DNA of 64,000 nucleotides from Arcanobacterium phocae (GTDB taxonomy: Bacteria; Actinomycetota; Actinomycetes; Actinomycetales; Actinomycetaceae): contig NZ_JABAPM010000001.1 of the NCBI RefSeq assembly GCF_018913465.1, positions 62,001 to 126,000 of the forward strand. The letters run 5' to 3'. Positions 8,756 through 19,775 of this stretch are shown one piece after another; within the stretch, counting starts at the first letter, position 1; every line of letters begins with the position of its first letter. The position numbers and the translations under genes are program-made. The notes beneath the pieces were generated by a model. It was not told the DNA's origin and did no database searches. It saw nothing but the letters and a program-made list of their open reading frames with translations.

Positions 8756-9142
8756 ATGGCTAAGCTCACCGCTGAAGAGCTCATCGAAGCTTTCAAGGAG
8801 CTCACCCTTGTTGAGCTCAACGACTTCGTTAAGAAGTTCGAAGAAGAATTCGACGTCGAAGCTGCTGCTCCAGTTGCAGTTGCTGCTGCAGCACCAGCTG
8901 CAGGTGGCGCCGCTGAAGCTGCTGAAGAGAAGGACGAATTTGACGTCGTTCTTGAAGCTGCTGGCGACAAGAAGATTGCAGTCATCAAGGAGGTGCGCGC
9001 TCTTACCTCCCTCGGTCTGAAGGAAGCTAAGGACCTCGTCGATGGCGCTCCAAAGCCAGTTCTCGAAGGTGTCAACAAGGAGACCGCTGAGAAGGCTAAG
9101 GAACAGCTCGAAGGCGCTGGCGCAACCGTCACCCTTAAGTGA
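8756..9142 (+). CDS. rplL: 50S ribosomal protein L7/L12
   Basis: 128 residues: an N-terminal dimerisation domain (to about residue 35), an Ala/Glu-rich hinge, and a C-terminal domain with [20 protein letters not shown] that recruits translational GTPases. The codon choice is strongly biased, as for a very highly expressed gene. A strong terminator follows. Confidence 0.97.
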   Translation: MAKLTAEELIEAFKELTLVELNDFVKKFEEEFDVEAAAPVAVAAAAPAAGGAAEAAEEKDEFDVVLEAAGDKKIAVIKEVRALTSLGLKEAKDLVDGAPKPVLEGVNKETAEKAKEQLEGAGATVTLK

Positions 9143-9205
9143 TTCACGCGGCTTAGTCCGCAATCACGTTATAAAACTTGTTGGTTAATCACCAGCGGTT
9201 GAGAT

Positions 9206-9235
9206 GATCCCCCAAACGATATCGTTTGGGGGATC
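9206..9235 (+). terminator. Terminator after rplL
   Basis: A 30-bp perfect palindrome (9206-9220 with 9221-9235), GC-rich at the base and followed by TCTTTATTT. It closes the rplJ-rplL transcript. Confidence 0.85.
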
Positions 9236-9623
9236 TCTTTATTTGGGAGGGGATGAGAGAGGTCGAGGAGGGGCCGAAGCAGCTACCCGTGTCTACTTGC
9301 ATCTGGATAAAAAGTATGGGAGAGTTTTCGCGTTGAGAATTTTACTCAGCCCTTTGGATCGATCGATGAGTCTGTGTAGAGCGCGACTGCCACACAGTTT
9401 TTCGAGGATCGTTCATTGGTTTATAGGAGTCGTGACCCCTTCCACACTGGTTCGGGGTAGACTTTTTTACGTGTCAAAGGTAAATTAGAAACTTGCGTGG
9501 CTTGCCTTTTGGCTACCATTTTTCCTTGAAAATAACACGCTTTACTGGCAATCCCGGCAAAGTGGTGGTAGTTGGAAGACGAATCGCGCATATCCCTTAC
9601 CAGAACCCAGGGAAGGATCACCT
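9236..9623 (+). promoter_or_regulatory. Gene-free rpoB upstream region
   Basis: This 388-nt gap has no credible gene. It should hold the rpoBC promoter and leader. A TAGACT -10-like box is at 9458-9463, and TTGGAT/TAGAGC with a 17-nt spacer lies near 9356-9384, but neither is a full match. AAGGA at 9613-9617 is the rpoB ribosome-binding site. Confidence 0.45.
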
Positions 9624-12600
9624 TTGGCTGTGCATAGCACCCCTACGCCCACAGTTGTGAATGGCAAATTAGTTTCTGACCGTGTTTCGTTTGCAAAGAT
9701 CTACGAACCGCTGTCAGTCCCAGACCTACTCGGCCTCCAGACATCCAGCTACGGCTGGCTTATTGGCTCTGATGAATGGCGTGAAAACGCTGCAGAAGGC
9801 GAGAAGTCTGGTCTTGAAGAAATTTTTGACGAAGTATCTCCAATTGAGAATACTGCTGGCACGATGGGACTTGTCCTGTCGCAGCCGCACCTCGAAGAGG
9901 AGAAAGCTTCAATCGCAGAGTGTAAAGAGAAGGATCTCACCTACTCTGCAGCTCTCTACGTAACCGCTGAATTCCAGAATTATGAAACCGGCGAAATCAA
10001 GTCGCAGACCACCTTTATTGGTGATTTTCCGTTGATGACACCGCAAGGTACCTTCATTATTAACGGTACCGAGCGTGTTGTTGTCTCCCAGTTGGTACGT
10101 TCCCCTGGCGTGTATTTTGAGCGTACAGCGGATAAGACCTCGGATAAATATATTTACTCAACCAAAGTCATCCCATCACGCGGTGCGTGGCTTGAGTTCG
10201 AAATTGATAAGCGCGATTCCGTTGGTGTACGTGTTGATCGTAAGCGTAAGCAGTCAGCTACCGTCTTCCTCAAGGCTCTGGGTATGTCTGAAGCTGAGAT
10301 TCGCGAAGAGTTCAAGGACTTCCCGATTCTCCTGGACACCTTGGATAAAGATACGGTGAAGACTCAAGAAGAAGCTCTCCAAGATCTTTACCGCAAGTTG
10401 CGTCCGGGTGAACCGCCGACAGCAGAAGCTGGACGTGCGTTGATCAATAACTTCTACCACAACCCGAAGCGCTACGATATGGCGAAAGTGGGCCGTTATA
10501 AGGTCAACAAGAAGCTCGGAACTGAGATTGAATCAGATCAGCGTCAGCTTCAGCTCCAAGATGTAACTGCCACCTTGCGTTACCTTCTTGCATTGCACGC
10601 CAACGAAACATCCATTGCGACCGTTGAAGGTGGCAAGGAAGTTCCGGTTGAAACTGACGATATTGATCACTTCGGTAACCGTCGCATTCGCGCCGTCGGT
10701 GAATTAATTCAGAACCAGGTCCGTACCGGTCTAGCACGTCTAGATCGTATGGTCCGCGAACGTATGACGACGCAGGAAGCTGAAGCTATCACGCCGTCGT
10801 CGTTGATCAACATTCGCCCGATCGTTGCTGCTATCAAGGAGTTCTTCGGAACATCTCAGCTGTCGCAGTTCATGGATCAAAATAACCCATTGGCTGGTTT
10901 GACACACAAGCGTCGTCTCTCAGCTCTTGGTCCTGGTGGTCTTTCGCGTGACCGTGCTTCGATGGAAGTCCGAGACGTTCACCCATCGCACTACGGCCGT
11001 ATGTGCCCAATTGAAACTCCAGAAGGTCCAAATATTGGTTTGATCGGTTCGTTGGCAACCTATGGCCGCGTTAATGCTTTCGGTTTCATCGAAACCCCGT
11101 ACCGTAAGGTCGTTGATGGCAAGGTAACCGACCAAATTGATTACCTAGACGCCGCTGATGAAGATCGCTATAACGTTGCACAGGCTTCGGCACCAATGGA
11201 TGAGAACGGTCACTTCCTTGAAGACGAAGTTCTCGTTCGACTACCAGGCGGTGAGCCGGCACTTGTCCCAGCTGACGAAGTCGGCTATATGGACGTTTCC
11301 GCTCGCCAGATGGTTTCCGTTGGTACTGCAGCTATTCCATTCTTGGAGCACGACGACGCCAACCGAGCACTCATGGGTGCTAACATGCAGCGCCAGGCAG
11401 TTCCATTGATCCGTCCAATAGCGCCATATGTTGGCACTGGTATCGAAGCGCGTGCCGCAGTCGATGCTGGCGAAGTGATCGTCGCTAAAGCTGCTGGTGT
11501 CGTTACTGAGGTTTCTGCAGACGTCGTTCACGTAGAAGAAGACGACGGTACTCATCGCGTATACAAACTGTTGAAGTTTGAGCGTTCCAACCCAGGCAAC
11601 TGTACGAACCAAATCGTTCGCGTCTCCGAAGGGGACCGCGTCGAAAAGGGCTCGCTCATTGCTGATGGTCCGGCAACTGACGGTGGTGAACTTGCTCTTG
11701 GACAAAACCTCCTCGTCGCATTTATGGCGTGGAATGGTTACAACTACGAGGACGCTATTATCGTCTCGCAGCGTTGCCAGTCTGAGGACTTGTTGACCTC
11801 GATTCACATCGAAGAGCACGAAGTTGACGCTCGCGACACCAAGCTTGGGCCTGAAGAAATCACCCGCGACATTCCGAATGTCGGTGAAGATATGTTGGCT
11901 CACCTTGATGACCGTGGCATTATCCGCATCGGTGCCGAGGTTTCTGCCGGTGATATTCTCGTGGGTAAGATTACGCCAAAGGGCGAAACTGAGTTGACCT
12001 CAGAAGAGCGTCTGCTACGCGCTATCTTTGGCGAAAAGGCCAAGGAAGTACGTGATACGTCGCTCCGGGTGCCACACGGTGAATCCGGTATTGTCATTGG
12101 TGTTAAGGAATTCTCTTCCGAAAACCATGACGAACTGGCTGCTGATGTTCGCCAGACCGTCCGCGTCCATATCGCACAGCGTCGTAAGATCACCATTGGC
12201 GACAAGATGGCAGGACGACACGGCAACAAGGGTGTTATCTCCCGTATTCTTCCGCTGGAAGACATGCCATTCATGGCAGACGGTACCCCAGTTGATATCG
12301 TGTTGAACCCACTCGGTGTGCCATCGCGTATGAACCTCGGCCAGGTATTCGAACTCCATCTCGGCTGGGTTGCTTCTCAGGGATGGGACGCAACTGCGGC
12401 ACGCGAAGCAGGCGAGCCATGGGCAGTTCGATTGCCAGAACACGCGGTAGTTGGTAAGCGTGACGGCCGCGTTGCTACGCCGGTATTCGACGGCGTTGAA
12501 TCTGGCGAACTTCGTGGACTATTGGAAAACACGAACCCGAACCGTGATGGTGATCGTTTGATCGGCGCATCTGGTAAGGCGCAGCTGTTTGACGGTCGTA

Positions 12601-13088
12601 CCGGAGATCCGTTCCCAGAGCCAGTGTCTGTTGGCTACATGTACATGCTGAAGTTGCACCACTTGGTTGACGATAAGATCCACGCACGTTCAACTGGCCC
12701 ATACTCGATGGTTACACAACAGCCATTGGGCGGTAAGGCTCAGTTCGGTGGTCAGCGTTTCGGAGAAATGGAAGTTTGGGCGCTGGAAGCATACGGCGCC
12801 GCACATACCTTGCAAGAAATGCTGACGATCAAGTCTGACGACACTGTTGGACGTGTCAAGGTTTACGAAGCAATCGTTAAGGGCGATAACGTCCCTGAGC
12901 CAGGTATCCCAGAGTCCTTCAAGGTTTTGGTACAGGAAATGCGTTCCTTGTGCTTGAACGTTGAAGCGCTCGATGCAGCCGGCAACCCGATTAATCTCCA
13001 AGATTCCGACGAAGATGCCTTCCGCGCTCCACAAAGTGCTGGCATCACCACTGGTTTGGAAGACATCCAAACCGGTTCGGAACTCTAA
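9624..13088 (+). CDS. rpoB: DNA-directed RNA polymerase subunit beta
   Basis: 1154 residues, the usual actinobacterial length. The rifampicin-binding cluster (about residues 409-435) reads [20 protein letters not shown] then [13 protein letters not shown], the wild-type residues at the common resistance positions, so the target looks rifampicin-sensitive. Other landmarks are [29 protein letters not shown] and the C-terminal [20 protein letters not shown]. The start is TTG, as in other actinobacteria, 6 nt after AAGGA. rpoC follows after 89 nt that contain a perfect hairpin. Confidence 0.98.
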   Translation: MAVHSTPTPTVVNGKLVSDRVSFAKIYEPLSVPDLLGLQTSSYGWLIGSDEWRENAAEGEKSGLEEIFDEVSPIENTAGTMGLVLSQPHLEEEKASIAECKEKDLTYSAALYVTAEFQNYETGEIKSQTTFIGDFPLMTPQGTFIINGTERVVVSQLVRSPGVYFERTADKTSDKYIYSTKVIPSRGAWLEFEIDKRDSVGVRVDRKRKQSATVFLKALGMSEAEIREEFKDFPILLDTLDKDTVKTQEEALQDLYRKLRPGEPPTAEAGRALINNFYHNPKRYDMAKVGRYKVNKKLGTEIESDQRQLQLQDVTATLRYLLALHANETSIATVEGGKEVPVETDDIDHFGNRRIRAVGELIQNQVRTGLARLDRMVRERMTTQEAEAITPSSLINIRPIVAAIKEFFGTSQLSQFMDQNNPLAGLTHKRRLSALGPGGLSRDRASMEVRDVHPSHYGRMCPIETPEGPNIGLIGSLATYGRVNAFGFIETPYRKVVDGKVTDQIDYLDAADEDRYNVAQASAPMDENGHFLEDEVLVRLPGGEPALVPADEVGYMDVSARQMVSVGTAAIPFLEHDDANRALMGANMQRQAVPLIRPIAPYVGTGIEARAAVDAGEVIVAKAAGVVTEVSADVVHVEEDDGTHRVYKLLKFERSNPGNCTNQIVRVSEGDRVEKGSLIADGPATDGGELALGQNLLVAFMAWNGYNYEDAIIVSQRCQSEDLLTSIHIEEHEVDARDTKLGPEEITRDIPNVGEDMLAHLDDRGIIRIGAEVSAGDILVGKITPKGETELTSEERLLRAIFGEKAKEVRDTSLRVPHGESGIVIGVKEFSSENHDELAADVRQTVRVHIAQRRKITIGDKMAGRHGNKGVISRILPLEDMPFMADGTPVDIVLNPLGVPSRMNLGQVFELHLGWVASQGWDATAAREAGEPWAVRLPEHAVVGKRDGRVATPVFDGVESGELRGLLENTNPNRDGDRLIGASGKAQLFDGRTGDPFPEPVSVGYMYMLKLHHLVDDKIHARSTGPYSMVTQQPLGGKAQFGGQRFGEMEVWALEAYGAAHTLQEMLTIKSDDTVGRVKVYEAIVKGDNVPEPGIPESFKVLVQEMRSLCLNVEALDAAGNPINLQDSDEDAFRAPQSAGITTGLEDIQTGSEL

Positions 13089-13095
13089 AACGTCA

Positions 13096-13133
13096 GCGAG
13101 GTGAGTAGCTTTCGCGCCTGCTACTCACCTCGC
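13096..13133 (+). other. Perfect hairpin between rpoB and rpoC
   Basis: A 14-bp perfect stem (13096-13109 with 13120-13133) and 10-nt loop lie in the rpoB-rpoC gap. No T-run follows, so it is not a standard terminator; an RNase processing site or a mRNA-stability element is more likely. Confidence 0.7.
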
Positions 13134-13177
13134 CAAATGCCCTAAAATCGGCGTACTTACTTGAGGAAGTAGGAATC

Positions 13178-16100
13178 TTGCTCGACGTCAATCTTTTTGA
13201 TCAGCTCCACATTTCGCTGGCCACGTCAGACGATGTGCGCAAGTGGAGCCATGGTACTGTCACTAAGCCAGAAACCATTAATTACCGTACGTTAAAGCCG
13301 GAAAAGGATGGTCTGTTCGGTGAACAGATCTTCGGCCCAACCCGTGACTGGGAATGCGCCTGTGGTAAATACAAGCGCCCACGTTACAAGGGCATCGTTT
13401 GTGAACGATGCGGTGTTGAAGTTACTCGTTCGAAGGTCCGCCGCGAGCGGATGGGACATATTGAGCTTGCCGCACCAGTGACACACATCTGGTACTTCAA
13501 GGGTGTTCCATCACGTCTTGGTTATTTGCTGGATATCGCTCCAAAGGACCTCGAAAAAGTCATCTACTTTGCGGCCTATATGGTCACCGATGTCGATGCT
13601 GAGCGTCGTCATAATGACCTGCCAGCCCTGACTGCTGAATACGAACTGGAGCGTTCCAATCTTGAAAAGGAACGTGATGCTGCAGTTGAGAAGCGTCTCA
13701 AGGCTGAAGAGGAGGCACTTGCTGAGGCTGAGAAGAACGGTGAGGACGCAGCTGCACGCGCAAAGATTAAGCGTAATGCAGAGAGTGATGCTCGTCGTGT
13801 TCGCCGTGAGTACGACGACGATATCACCCGCCTTGAAGACGTCTGGGACAAGTTCACCAAGCTTAAGGTTGGTGACCTTGAAGGCGACGAAGACGCATAC
13901 CGCGAAATGGTTTTGCGCTGGGGAGACTACTTCCAGGCATTCCGTGGGGCTGAGGCAATTCAGCGTCGCTTGCGCGATTTTGATTTGGAAGCCGAGCATG
14001 AAGCTCTGGTCGAACAGATTGAAACTGGCACTGCACAGCGTAAGACCCGTGCTCTGAAGCGCATTAAGGTTGTTAACGCATTCTTGCATTCTGGTACAAA
14101 GCCAGAAGCTATGGTGCTTGACGCTCTTCCGGTTATCCCACCGGATCTGCGCCCAATGGTTCAACTCGACGGTGGCCGTTTCGCTACCTCAGATTTGAAC
14201 GATCTCTACCGTCGTGTGATCAATCGTAACAACCGCTTGCAGCGCATGATTGATCTCAATGCTCCAGAGATTATGGTCAATAACGAAAAGCGTATGCTTC
14301 AGGAAGCTGTTGATGCGTTGTTCGACAACGGTCGTCGTGGTCGCCCAGTTCAGGGCGCTGGCAACCGTCCATTGAAGTCGATTTCGGACATGCTCAAAGG
14401 AAAGCAGGGACGTTTCCGTCAGAACTTGCTCGGTAAGCGTGTTGACTACTCTGGCCGTTCCGTTATCGTCGTCGGACCAACCCTCAAGCTTCACCAGTGT
14501 GGTTTGCCAAAGACGATGGCACTTGAGCTCTTCAAACCTTTCGTGCAGAAGCGCTTGGTTGATCTCGAACTAGCTAAGAACATCAAGGCAGCAAAGCGAC
14601 TGATCGAGCGTCAGCGTGACGAAGTTTTCGACGTTCTCGAAGAGGTTATTCGTGAGCATCCGGTACTTCTTAACCGTGCACCAACTCTGCACCGTTTGGG
14701 TATCCAGGCATTCGAACCACAACTGATCGAAGGAAAAGCTATTCGCTTGCACCCACTCGTGTGTTCTGCGTTCAACGCTGACTTCGACGGCGATCAGATG
14801 GCAGTACACTTGCCGCTGTCTGTGGAAGCTCAGGCCGAAGCCCGCATCTTGATGCTCTCTGCTAATAACATCCTCAAGCCGTCTGATGGTCGCCCAGTGA
14901 CCGTTCCGGCACAGGACATGATTATTGGCCTTTACCACTTGACCGTGGTCCGGGATGGCGGTGACGGCGAAGGTCGTTACTTCTCCTCGGTAGCCGAAGC
15001 ACAAATGGCGTTTGATTTGGGACAGTTGGATCTTAACTCCAAGATCCATTTGCGGTTCCCAGCAAACGACATCGTTCCACCTCGGGATTGGGAAGCTCCG
15101 GCTAACTATGAAGAGGGCGATCCGATCATCCTTGAAACCACCCTTGGTCGTGCTATCTTCAATGAAGCTCTGCCAACAACCTTCCCGTTCATCAATAAAG
15201 TTGTGGGCAAGAAGGTTTTGGGTGCGATCATTAACGAGCTCGCTGAGCGTTACCCGAAGGTCGACGTCGGTGCTTCACTTGATGCGTTGAAGTCAACTGG
15301 TTTCTACTGGGGTGGACGTTCTGGTGTCACCATTGCGGTTTCTGATGTTATTCCGCCGCAAACCAAGAAGGATATTTTGGCTGCTGCAGAAAAGCGGGCA
15401 GCTAAGATCGAAATGGATTTCCAAGAAGGTAACATTCGTGACGAAGACCGCCGTAAGGACCTCGTTGCGCTGTGGACCGAAGTAACCGACCAGGTTGCTG
15501 AGGAAATGCGTAAGAACTTCGATGAGTGGAACAACGTGAACATCATGGTTACCTCGGGTGCTCGTGGTAACTGGATGCAGATTCGCCAGGTTGCTGGTAT
15601 GCGTGGTCTCGTGGCAGATCCAAAGGGCGAAATTATTCCTCGTCCAATCACGTCTAACTACCGTGAAGGTCTATCCGCCCTTGAGTACTTCACCGCAACA
15701 CACGGTGCTCGTAAGGGTCTAGCAGATACCGCGTTGCGTACTGCTGAGTCGGGATACCTGACTCGTCGTCTGGTTGACGTGGCACAGGACGTTATTGTGC
15801 GCGAACAAGACTGTGGTACTTCACGCGGCTTGACGAAGTTCATCGTCGCAGTTGATAAAGAGGGCAATGAATTACGCGAAGTCGTAGTTAATGGCGTGCC
15901 AACAACTGTGTCTGAAAAGGAAGTATCTCAAGAACAGTGGGAGTCCGGTAAGATTCTTCCAAACGAAGAAATCGATACTTCGGTTTACGCTCGTACCTTA
16001 GCTAAGGATGTTCTTGATGAAGCAGGAAACGTTCTTGTTGCAGCTGGAACAGATATGGGCGACGTCGCACTGGAGACACTCCTTAACGCCGGTATCAAGC

Positions 16101-17155
16101 AGATTTCGGTCCGCTCGGTGCTTACCTGTAACTCTCGCGTCGGCACGTGTGCAATGTGCTACGGCCGTTCGCTTGCGACCGGCAAGTTGGTCGACATTGG
16201 CGAAGCTGTTGGTATCGTTTCGGCTCAGTCGATTGGCGAACCAGGAACCCAGCTGACAATGCGTACCTTCCACACCGGTGGTGCTGCTTCGGCAGAAGAC
16301 ATTACACAGGGTTTGCCACGTGTCCAGGAACTGTTCGAAGCACGTACACCAAAGGGTGAAGCTCCGCTAGCAGAAGCCGCTGGAAAGCTGGAAATCGAAG
16401 ATCTCGAGCGCTCTCGCCGGTTGATCATCAAGCGTGACGATGGCGATGAAGACTTGGTTTACCTCGTTGGCAAGCGTGCAAAGCTACTTGTTCCTGAAGG
16501 GACACATGTAACTGTTGGTCAGCAGCTTGTTGAAGGCTTGATTGATCCAAAGAAGGTTTTGCGAATCTCGGGACGTCGTACCACTCAGTTGCACCTTGTT
16601 TCTGAGGTACAGCACGTTTACCGTTCCCAGGGTGTTGAGATCCACGATAAACACATCGAAGTTATCGTACGCCAGATGTTGCGTCGCGTTACAGTTCTCG
16701 ACTCTGGTGATACCCGCTTACTTCCAGGTGAGCTTGTCGACGTCGCTGTATTTGAGAGCGCCAACCGAGCAGTTTTGGCTGAAGGCGGTCGCCCAGCATC
16801 TGGTCGTCCAGAACTGATGGGTATTACAAAGGCTTCGTTGGCTACCGATTCATGGCTATCGGCTGCTTCCTTCCAGGAGACGACGAAGGTTTTGACTGAG
16901 GCTGCCCTCAATTCGAAGTCTGATCCACTTGCTGGTCTGAAGGAAAACGTCATCCTCGGTAAGCTCATTCCTGCGGGTACTGGCTTGGAGACACTACGTA
17001 AGTTGCGTGTTGAGCCGACCGACGAGGCTCGCGCCGAATATGAGCAGCTCAATTCATTCATGGGAACCGGAATGGAATCATTTGATGATTTCTACAGTTA
17101 TGGTTCTTTTGATGATTACGATGCATCAGGTTACGGATACGGTTCTAATTTCTGA
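13178..17155 (+). CDS. rpoC: DNA-directed RNA polymerase subunit beta'
   Basis: 1325 residues. The N-terminal zinc ribbon has [20 protein letters not shown], the catalytic Mg-binding loop [16 protein letters not shown] is near residue 535, the trigger-loop region follows [16 protein letters not shown], and the second zinc site has [13 protein letters not shown]. The coiled-coil insertion around residues 150-210 is actinobacterial in character. The start is TTG after GAGGAAG. A 13-bp terminator lies right after the stop codon. Confidence 0.98.
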   Translation: MLDVNLFDQLHISLATSDDVRKWSHGTVTKPETINYRTLKPEKDGLFGEQIFGPTRDWECACGKYKRPRYKGIVCERCGVEVTRSKVRRERMGHIELAAPVTHIWYFKGVPSRLGYLLDIAPKDLEKVIYFAAYMVTDVDAERRHNDLPALTAEYELERSNLEKERDAAVEKRLKAEEEALAEAEKNGEDAAARAKIKRNAESDARRVRREYDDDITRLEDVWDKFTKLKVGDLEGDEDAYREMVLRWGDYFQAFRGAEAIQRRLRDFDLEAEHEALVEQIETGTAQRKTRALKRIKVVNAFLHSGTKPEAMVLDALPVIPPDLRPMVQLDGGRFATSDLNDLYRRVINRNNRLQRMIDLNAPEIMVNNEKRMLQEAVDALFDNGRRGRPVQGAGNRPLKSISDMLKGKQGRFRQNLLGKRVDYSGRSVIVVGPTLKLHQCGLPKTMALELFKPFVQKRLVDLELAKNIKAAKRLIERQRDEVFDVLEEVIREHPVLLNRAPTLHRLGIQAFEPQLIEGKAIRLHPLVCSAFNADFDGDQMAVHLPLSVEAQAEARILMLSANNILKPSDGRPVTVPAQDMIIGLYHLTVVRDGGDGEGRYFSSVAEAQMAFDLGQLDLNSKIHLRFPANDIVPPRDWEAPANYEEGDPIILETTLGRAIFNEALPTTFPFINKVVGKKVLGAIINELAERYPKVDVGASLDALKSTGFYWGGRSGVTIAVSDVIPPQTKKDILAAAEKRAAKIEMDFQEGNIRDEDRRKDLVALWTEVTDQVAEEMRKNFDEWNNVNIMVTSGARGNWMQIRQVAGMRGLVADPKGEIIPRPITSNYREGLSALEYFTATHGARKGLADTALRTAESGYLTRRLVDVAQDVIVREQDCGTSRGLTKFIVAVDKEGNELREVVVNGVPTTVSEKEVSQEQWESGKILPNEEIDTSVYARTLAKDVLDEAGNVLVAAGTDMGDVALETLLNAGIKQISVRSVLTCNSRVGTCAMCYGRSLATGKLVDIGEAVGIVSAQSIGEPGTQLTMRTFHTGGAASAEDITQGLPRVQELFEARTPKGEAPLAEAAGKLEIEDLERSRRLIIKRDDGDEDLVYLVGKRAKLLVPEGTHVTVGQQLVEGLIDPKKVLRISGRRTTQLHLVSEVQHVYRSQGVEIHDKHIEVIVRQMLRRVTVLDSGDTRLLPGELVDVAVFESANRAVLAEGGRPASGRPELMGITKASLATDSWLSAASFQETTKVLTEAALNSKSDPLAGLKENVILGKLIPAGTGLETLRKLRVEPTDEARAEYEQLNSFMGTGMESFDDFYSYGSFDDYDASGYGYGSNF

Positions 17156-17180
17156 TCTATCCGATAACAATGAGATAATA

Positions 17181-17211
17181 GGGAAGCGGTGGTAAAACAC
17201 CACCGCTTCCC
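17181..17211 (+). terminator. Terminator after rpoC
   Basis: A perfect 13-bp stem (17181-17193 with 17199-17211), 5-nt loop AAAAC, then TTTTATT. It separates rpoBC from the PAS-protein gene. Confidence 0.9.
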
Positions 17212-17236
17212 TTTTATTAACCAGAGGAATTTTGGC

Positions 17237-18595
17237 ATGGTAGAACCTACTGGCGCACTGCACGTTGTTCCGGTTGATGAATTATTCTTTTCAACCACTG
17301 ATGACAAGGGTGTAATTGACCTGTCGAACAGTGTTTTTACGCGGATGTCGCGGTATTCTCGAGAGCAGCTCAATGGTGCTCCGCATAATATTATTCGACA
17401 TCCGGATATGCCCGGTGCAGCGTTTAAGGTCATGTGGGATACGTTGCAGGCAGGGGAGCCATTCGCGGCCTACGTTCGAAATTTGGCTGCCGACGGATCG
17501 GAGTATCGGGTATTTGCTACGATCACGCCACTTCCTTCTGGGGGTTATCTCTCGGTTCGGTCTAAACCATGCGATGAGCTTTTATATTCGACTGCTAGTG
17601 ATATTTATGCTGTCGTGCGTAAAGCAGAGCGCGAAGCAGTGGCTACGGGGAAGAGCCGACGTGTTGCTGCTGAGCTGGGCGTAGGCGTGCTTGTGGCAAC
17701 GTTGGCAGGAGCTGGAATCAGCGCTTATGAAGATTTCCAAAATACCGCATTAGTGTCAGAAGTTTCATTACGCGAAGCGCAGGCTGGGGGATTTCCTTCT
17801 CGGCAAGGGGATGACGTTCTCGTTCCAGTGTTAGAAAAGGCGTGTAGTGTCTACGAGCAGTTTAGCGAGTGGATGACGAAGCAAGTCGTTCTGTCTGAGA
17901 TGGCGGAGAATATTGCCCAAACGGTGACGCGCGTGGCTGAAGATATGGCCTTCATGGCTGAAGTAGGACAAAAGTTTACATTCTATGGAGCAGATCGGCC
18001 AGAGCTTGCCTCGTTGACGATGCCGTTGACAGTATGGGTCCAGATGCAGGGTATTGTTAAGGGCTACATGGATTCTCTGTCCGAAAAATTGGTTGAATTA
18101 ACGAAGAATGTTTCGCGAACCCAGTTCCGTATCGCTTTGAGTCGTTTACACATTTTTATGTACGGTCAGTTTGTTGCGGAAATACTAGATTCTGACGTTG
18201 CAAACCATGATGAGCAGTTCCGTGCGCTTGTTATGTTAGGCGATGTGCTTAAAGAGGACATCGTAACCTTGCGTGAACAAACGCGCCGGACGACGGCGTA
18301 TATGCATGCTGCCCGTGACTACGTGCGGCAAGTAGCGGAAGCAGTGGCAATTCCACGGCAGCTACTCAGCTTGTGGGAAACGACGGCATCGATGACGGTG
18401 ACTGATAGCTTTGGATCTGAGCTTGCTGCTACGGTTGCAGGAGCTAAAGCACGTACCGGTAGCTCATTGCGTAAGCTAGAGCAGTTCGGTGAAAGTCTTG
18501 AAAAGACAGATGAGCTGAACGCAGATTATTCTCAGATGGAGTCATTGTTAGACAATATGTGTGAGATTGTTAACTTAAATGTGGAAATTTCGTAA
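17237..18595 (+). CDS. Aer-like PAS-domain protein of unknown role
   Basis: A 452-residue protein. Residues about 10-110 form a PAS domain of the Aer type, with the family hallmark SREQLNGAPHNIIRHPDMP, then the MWDTLQAGEPF segment whose Trp is conserved in FAD-binding Aer proteins. A hydrophobic stretch of about 20 residues (ELGVGVLVATLAGAGISAY, near residue 150) could be a single membrane segment. The remaining 270 residues are mostly helical and include RTQFRIALSRLHIFMYGQF, which I recall from other Aer-type PAS proteins; I see no HAMP, kinase, GGDEF or clear chemoreceptor hairpin. The ATG at 17237 follows AGAGGAA; an earlier ATG at 17189 lies inside the rpoC terminator. A redox or oxygen sensor is a reasonable inference, but no output partner is encoded nearby. 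Confidence 0.7.
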   Translation: MVEPTGALHVVPVDELFFSTTDDKGVIDLSNSVFTRMSRYSREQLNGAPHNIIRHPDMPGAAFKVMWDTLQAGEPFAAYVRNLAADGSEYRVFATITPLPSGGYLSVRSKPCDELLYSTASDIYAVVRKAEREAVATGKSRRVAAELGVGVLVATLAGAGISAYEDFQNTALVSEVSLREAQAGGFPSRQGDDVLVPVLEKACSVYEQFSEWMTKQVVLSEMAENIAQTVTRVAEDMAFMAEVGQKFTFYGADRPELASLTMPLTVWVQMQGIVKGYMDSLSEKLVELTKNVSRTQFRIALSRLHIFMYGQFVAEILDSDVANHDEQFRALVMLGDVLKEDIVTLREQTRRTTAYMHAARDYVRQVAEAVAIPRQLLSLWETTASMTVTDSFGSELAATVAGAKARTGSSLRKLEQFGESLEKTDELNADYSQMESLLDNMCEIVNLNVEIS

Positions 18596-18654
18596 GAAAT
18601 TCCGATTCTAGGGGGCTGTGTGCCTATTGCCACTAAGAAATTTCGCTCCAGTCT

Positions 18655-18684
18655 TTGACTGTTACAGTGCGGATTAGTTAGTCT
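18655..18684 (+). promoter_or_regulatory. Promoter of the str operon (rpsL-rpsG-fusA)
   Basis: TTGACT (18655-18660) and TAGTCT (18679-18684) are separated by 18 nt. Transcription from here would give a leader of about 200 nt before rpsL, in which I see no gene. Confidence 0.7.
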
Positions 18685-18887
18685 TAAGAACGGTGCCCGT
18701 TCCACGCGTATGACGTTGCCAGTTCGGAAAACCGTTTGCTTTTACGTAAAAGCCCGTCTCCACACGGTCGGTATTTTGAATGTGCATGCGCATGGACGTT
18801 AGGAAAGAACGGTGTCTTTCCGACCGCAGGTTCGAAAAAGGCGAGCAGGCGGGCAGTTCGACTATTGACATATCAACAGGAGAAATA

Positions 18888-19262
18888 GTGCCAACTATTC
18901 AGCAGCTGGTCCGTAAGGGCCGCTCCAGCAAGGCGAGTTCATCCAACACGCCGGCGCTGAAGGCTAGCCCGCAGCGTCGTGGCGTGTGCACCCGTGTGTA
19001 CACCACAACCCCAAAGAAGCCTAACTCGGCTCTTCGTAAGGTTGCTCGTGTCCGTCTATCATCCGGTATCGAAGTTACCGCTTACATTCCGGGCGAAGGT
19101 CACAACCTCCAGGAGCACTCAATCGTGCTCGTTCGCGGTGGTCGTGTAAAGGACCTTCCAGGTGTGCGTTACCACATCGTTCGCGGTGCGCTTGATACCC
19201 AGGGTGTCAAGTCCCGTAACCAGGGTCGTTCCAAGTACGGTGCGAAGAAGGAGAAGAAGTAA
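18888..19262 (+). CDS. rpsL: 30S ribosomal protein S12
   Basis: 124 residues from the GTG at 18888, which follows AGGAGA; the open frame reaching back to 18780 lacks a ribosome-binding site and family similarity. Lys43 (in [12 protein letters not shown]) and Lys88 (in GGRVKDLPG), the usual streptomycin-resistance positions, are wild type. The stop codon overlaps the rpsG start (TAATG), showing translational coupling. Confidence 0.97.
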   Translation: MPTIQQLVRKGRSSKASSSNTPALKASPQRRGVCTRVYTTTPKKPNSALRKVARVRLSSGIEVTAYIPGEGHNLQEHSIVLVRGGRVKDLPGVRYHIVRGALDTQGVKSRNQGRSKYGAKKEKK

Positions 19263-19732
19263 TGCCACGTAAGGGTCCAGCGCGCAAGCGCCCACTCATT
19301 GCTGATCCGGTTCACGGCTCAACCGTCGTTACCCAGCTCATCAACCGCGTCCTTCTTGACGGCAAAAAGTCCACTGCAGAGCGTATCGTTTATGGCGCAC
19401 TCGAAGCAGTTGGAGAAAAGACAGGTCAAGAGCCACTCGCTGTTCTTAAGCGCGCTCTAGACAATATTCGTCCCCAGCTTGAAGTGCGTTCCCGCCGCGT
19501 CGGTGGCGCAACATATCAGGTGCCGGTTGAGGTTAAGTCGGGCCGCGCTAATACTCTTGCACTTCGCTGGCTCGTTGATTTCTCTCGTGGACGCCGTGAG
19601 CACACCATGCTCGAGCGTTTGCAGAACGAAATTATGGACGCCGCAAATGGCCTCGGTGCTGCTGTTAAGCGTCGCGAGGACATGCACAAGATGGCCGAAG
19701 CGAACCGCGCATTTGCGCATTACCGCTGGTAA
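19262..19732 (+). CDS. rpsG: 30S ribosomal protein S7
   Basis: 156 residues, normal length. [12 protein letters not shown], the [15 protein letters not shown] segment and [14 protein letters not shown] are typical. S7 nucleates assembly of the 30S head and represses the str operon in other bacteria. It overlaps rpsL by one base and is followed by fusA after 43 nt. Confidence 0.97.
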   Translation: MPRKGPARKRPLIADPVHGSTVVTQLINRVLLDGKKSTAERIVYGALEAVGEKTGQEPLAVLKRALDNIRPQLEVRSRRVGGATYQVPVEVKSGRANTLALRWLVDFSRGRREHTMLERLQNEIMDAANGLGAAVKRREDMHKMAEANRAFAHYRW

Positions 19733-19775
19733 AACGACGTCGGGCATTTGCTCGGCATGATCAGGAAAGAGATCC

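Noticed and set aside
8147-9163. Long 338-codon open frame on the minus strand across rplJ-rplL
   Set aside because: It is the mirror of strongly biased ribosomal codons; low-complexity Ser/Leu content and no family match.
10851-10929. Rifampicin-resistance change in rpoB
   Set aside because: All the common resistance positions have wild-type residues.
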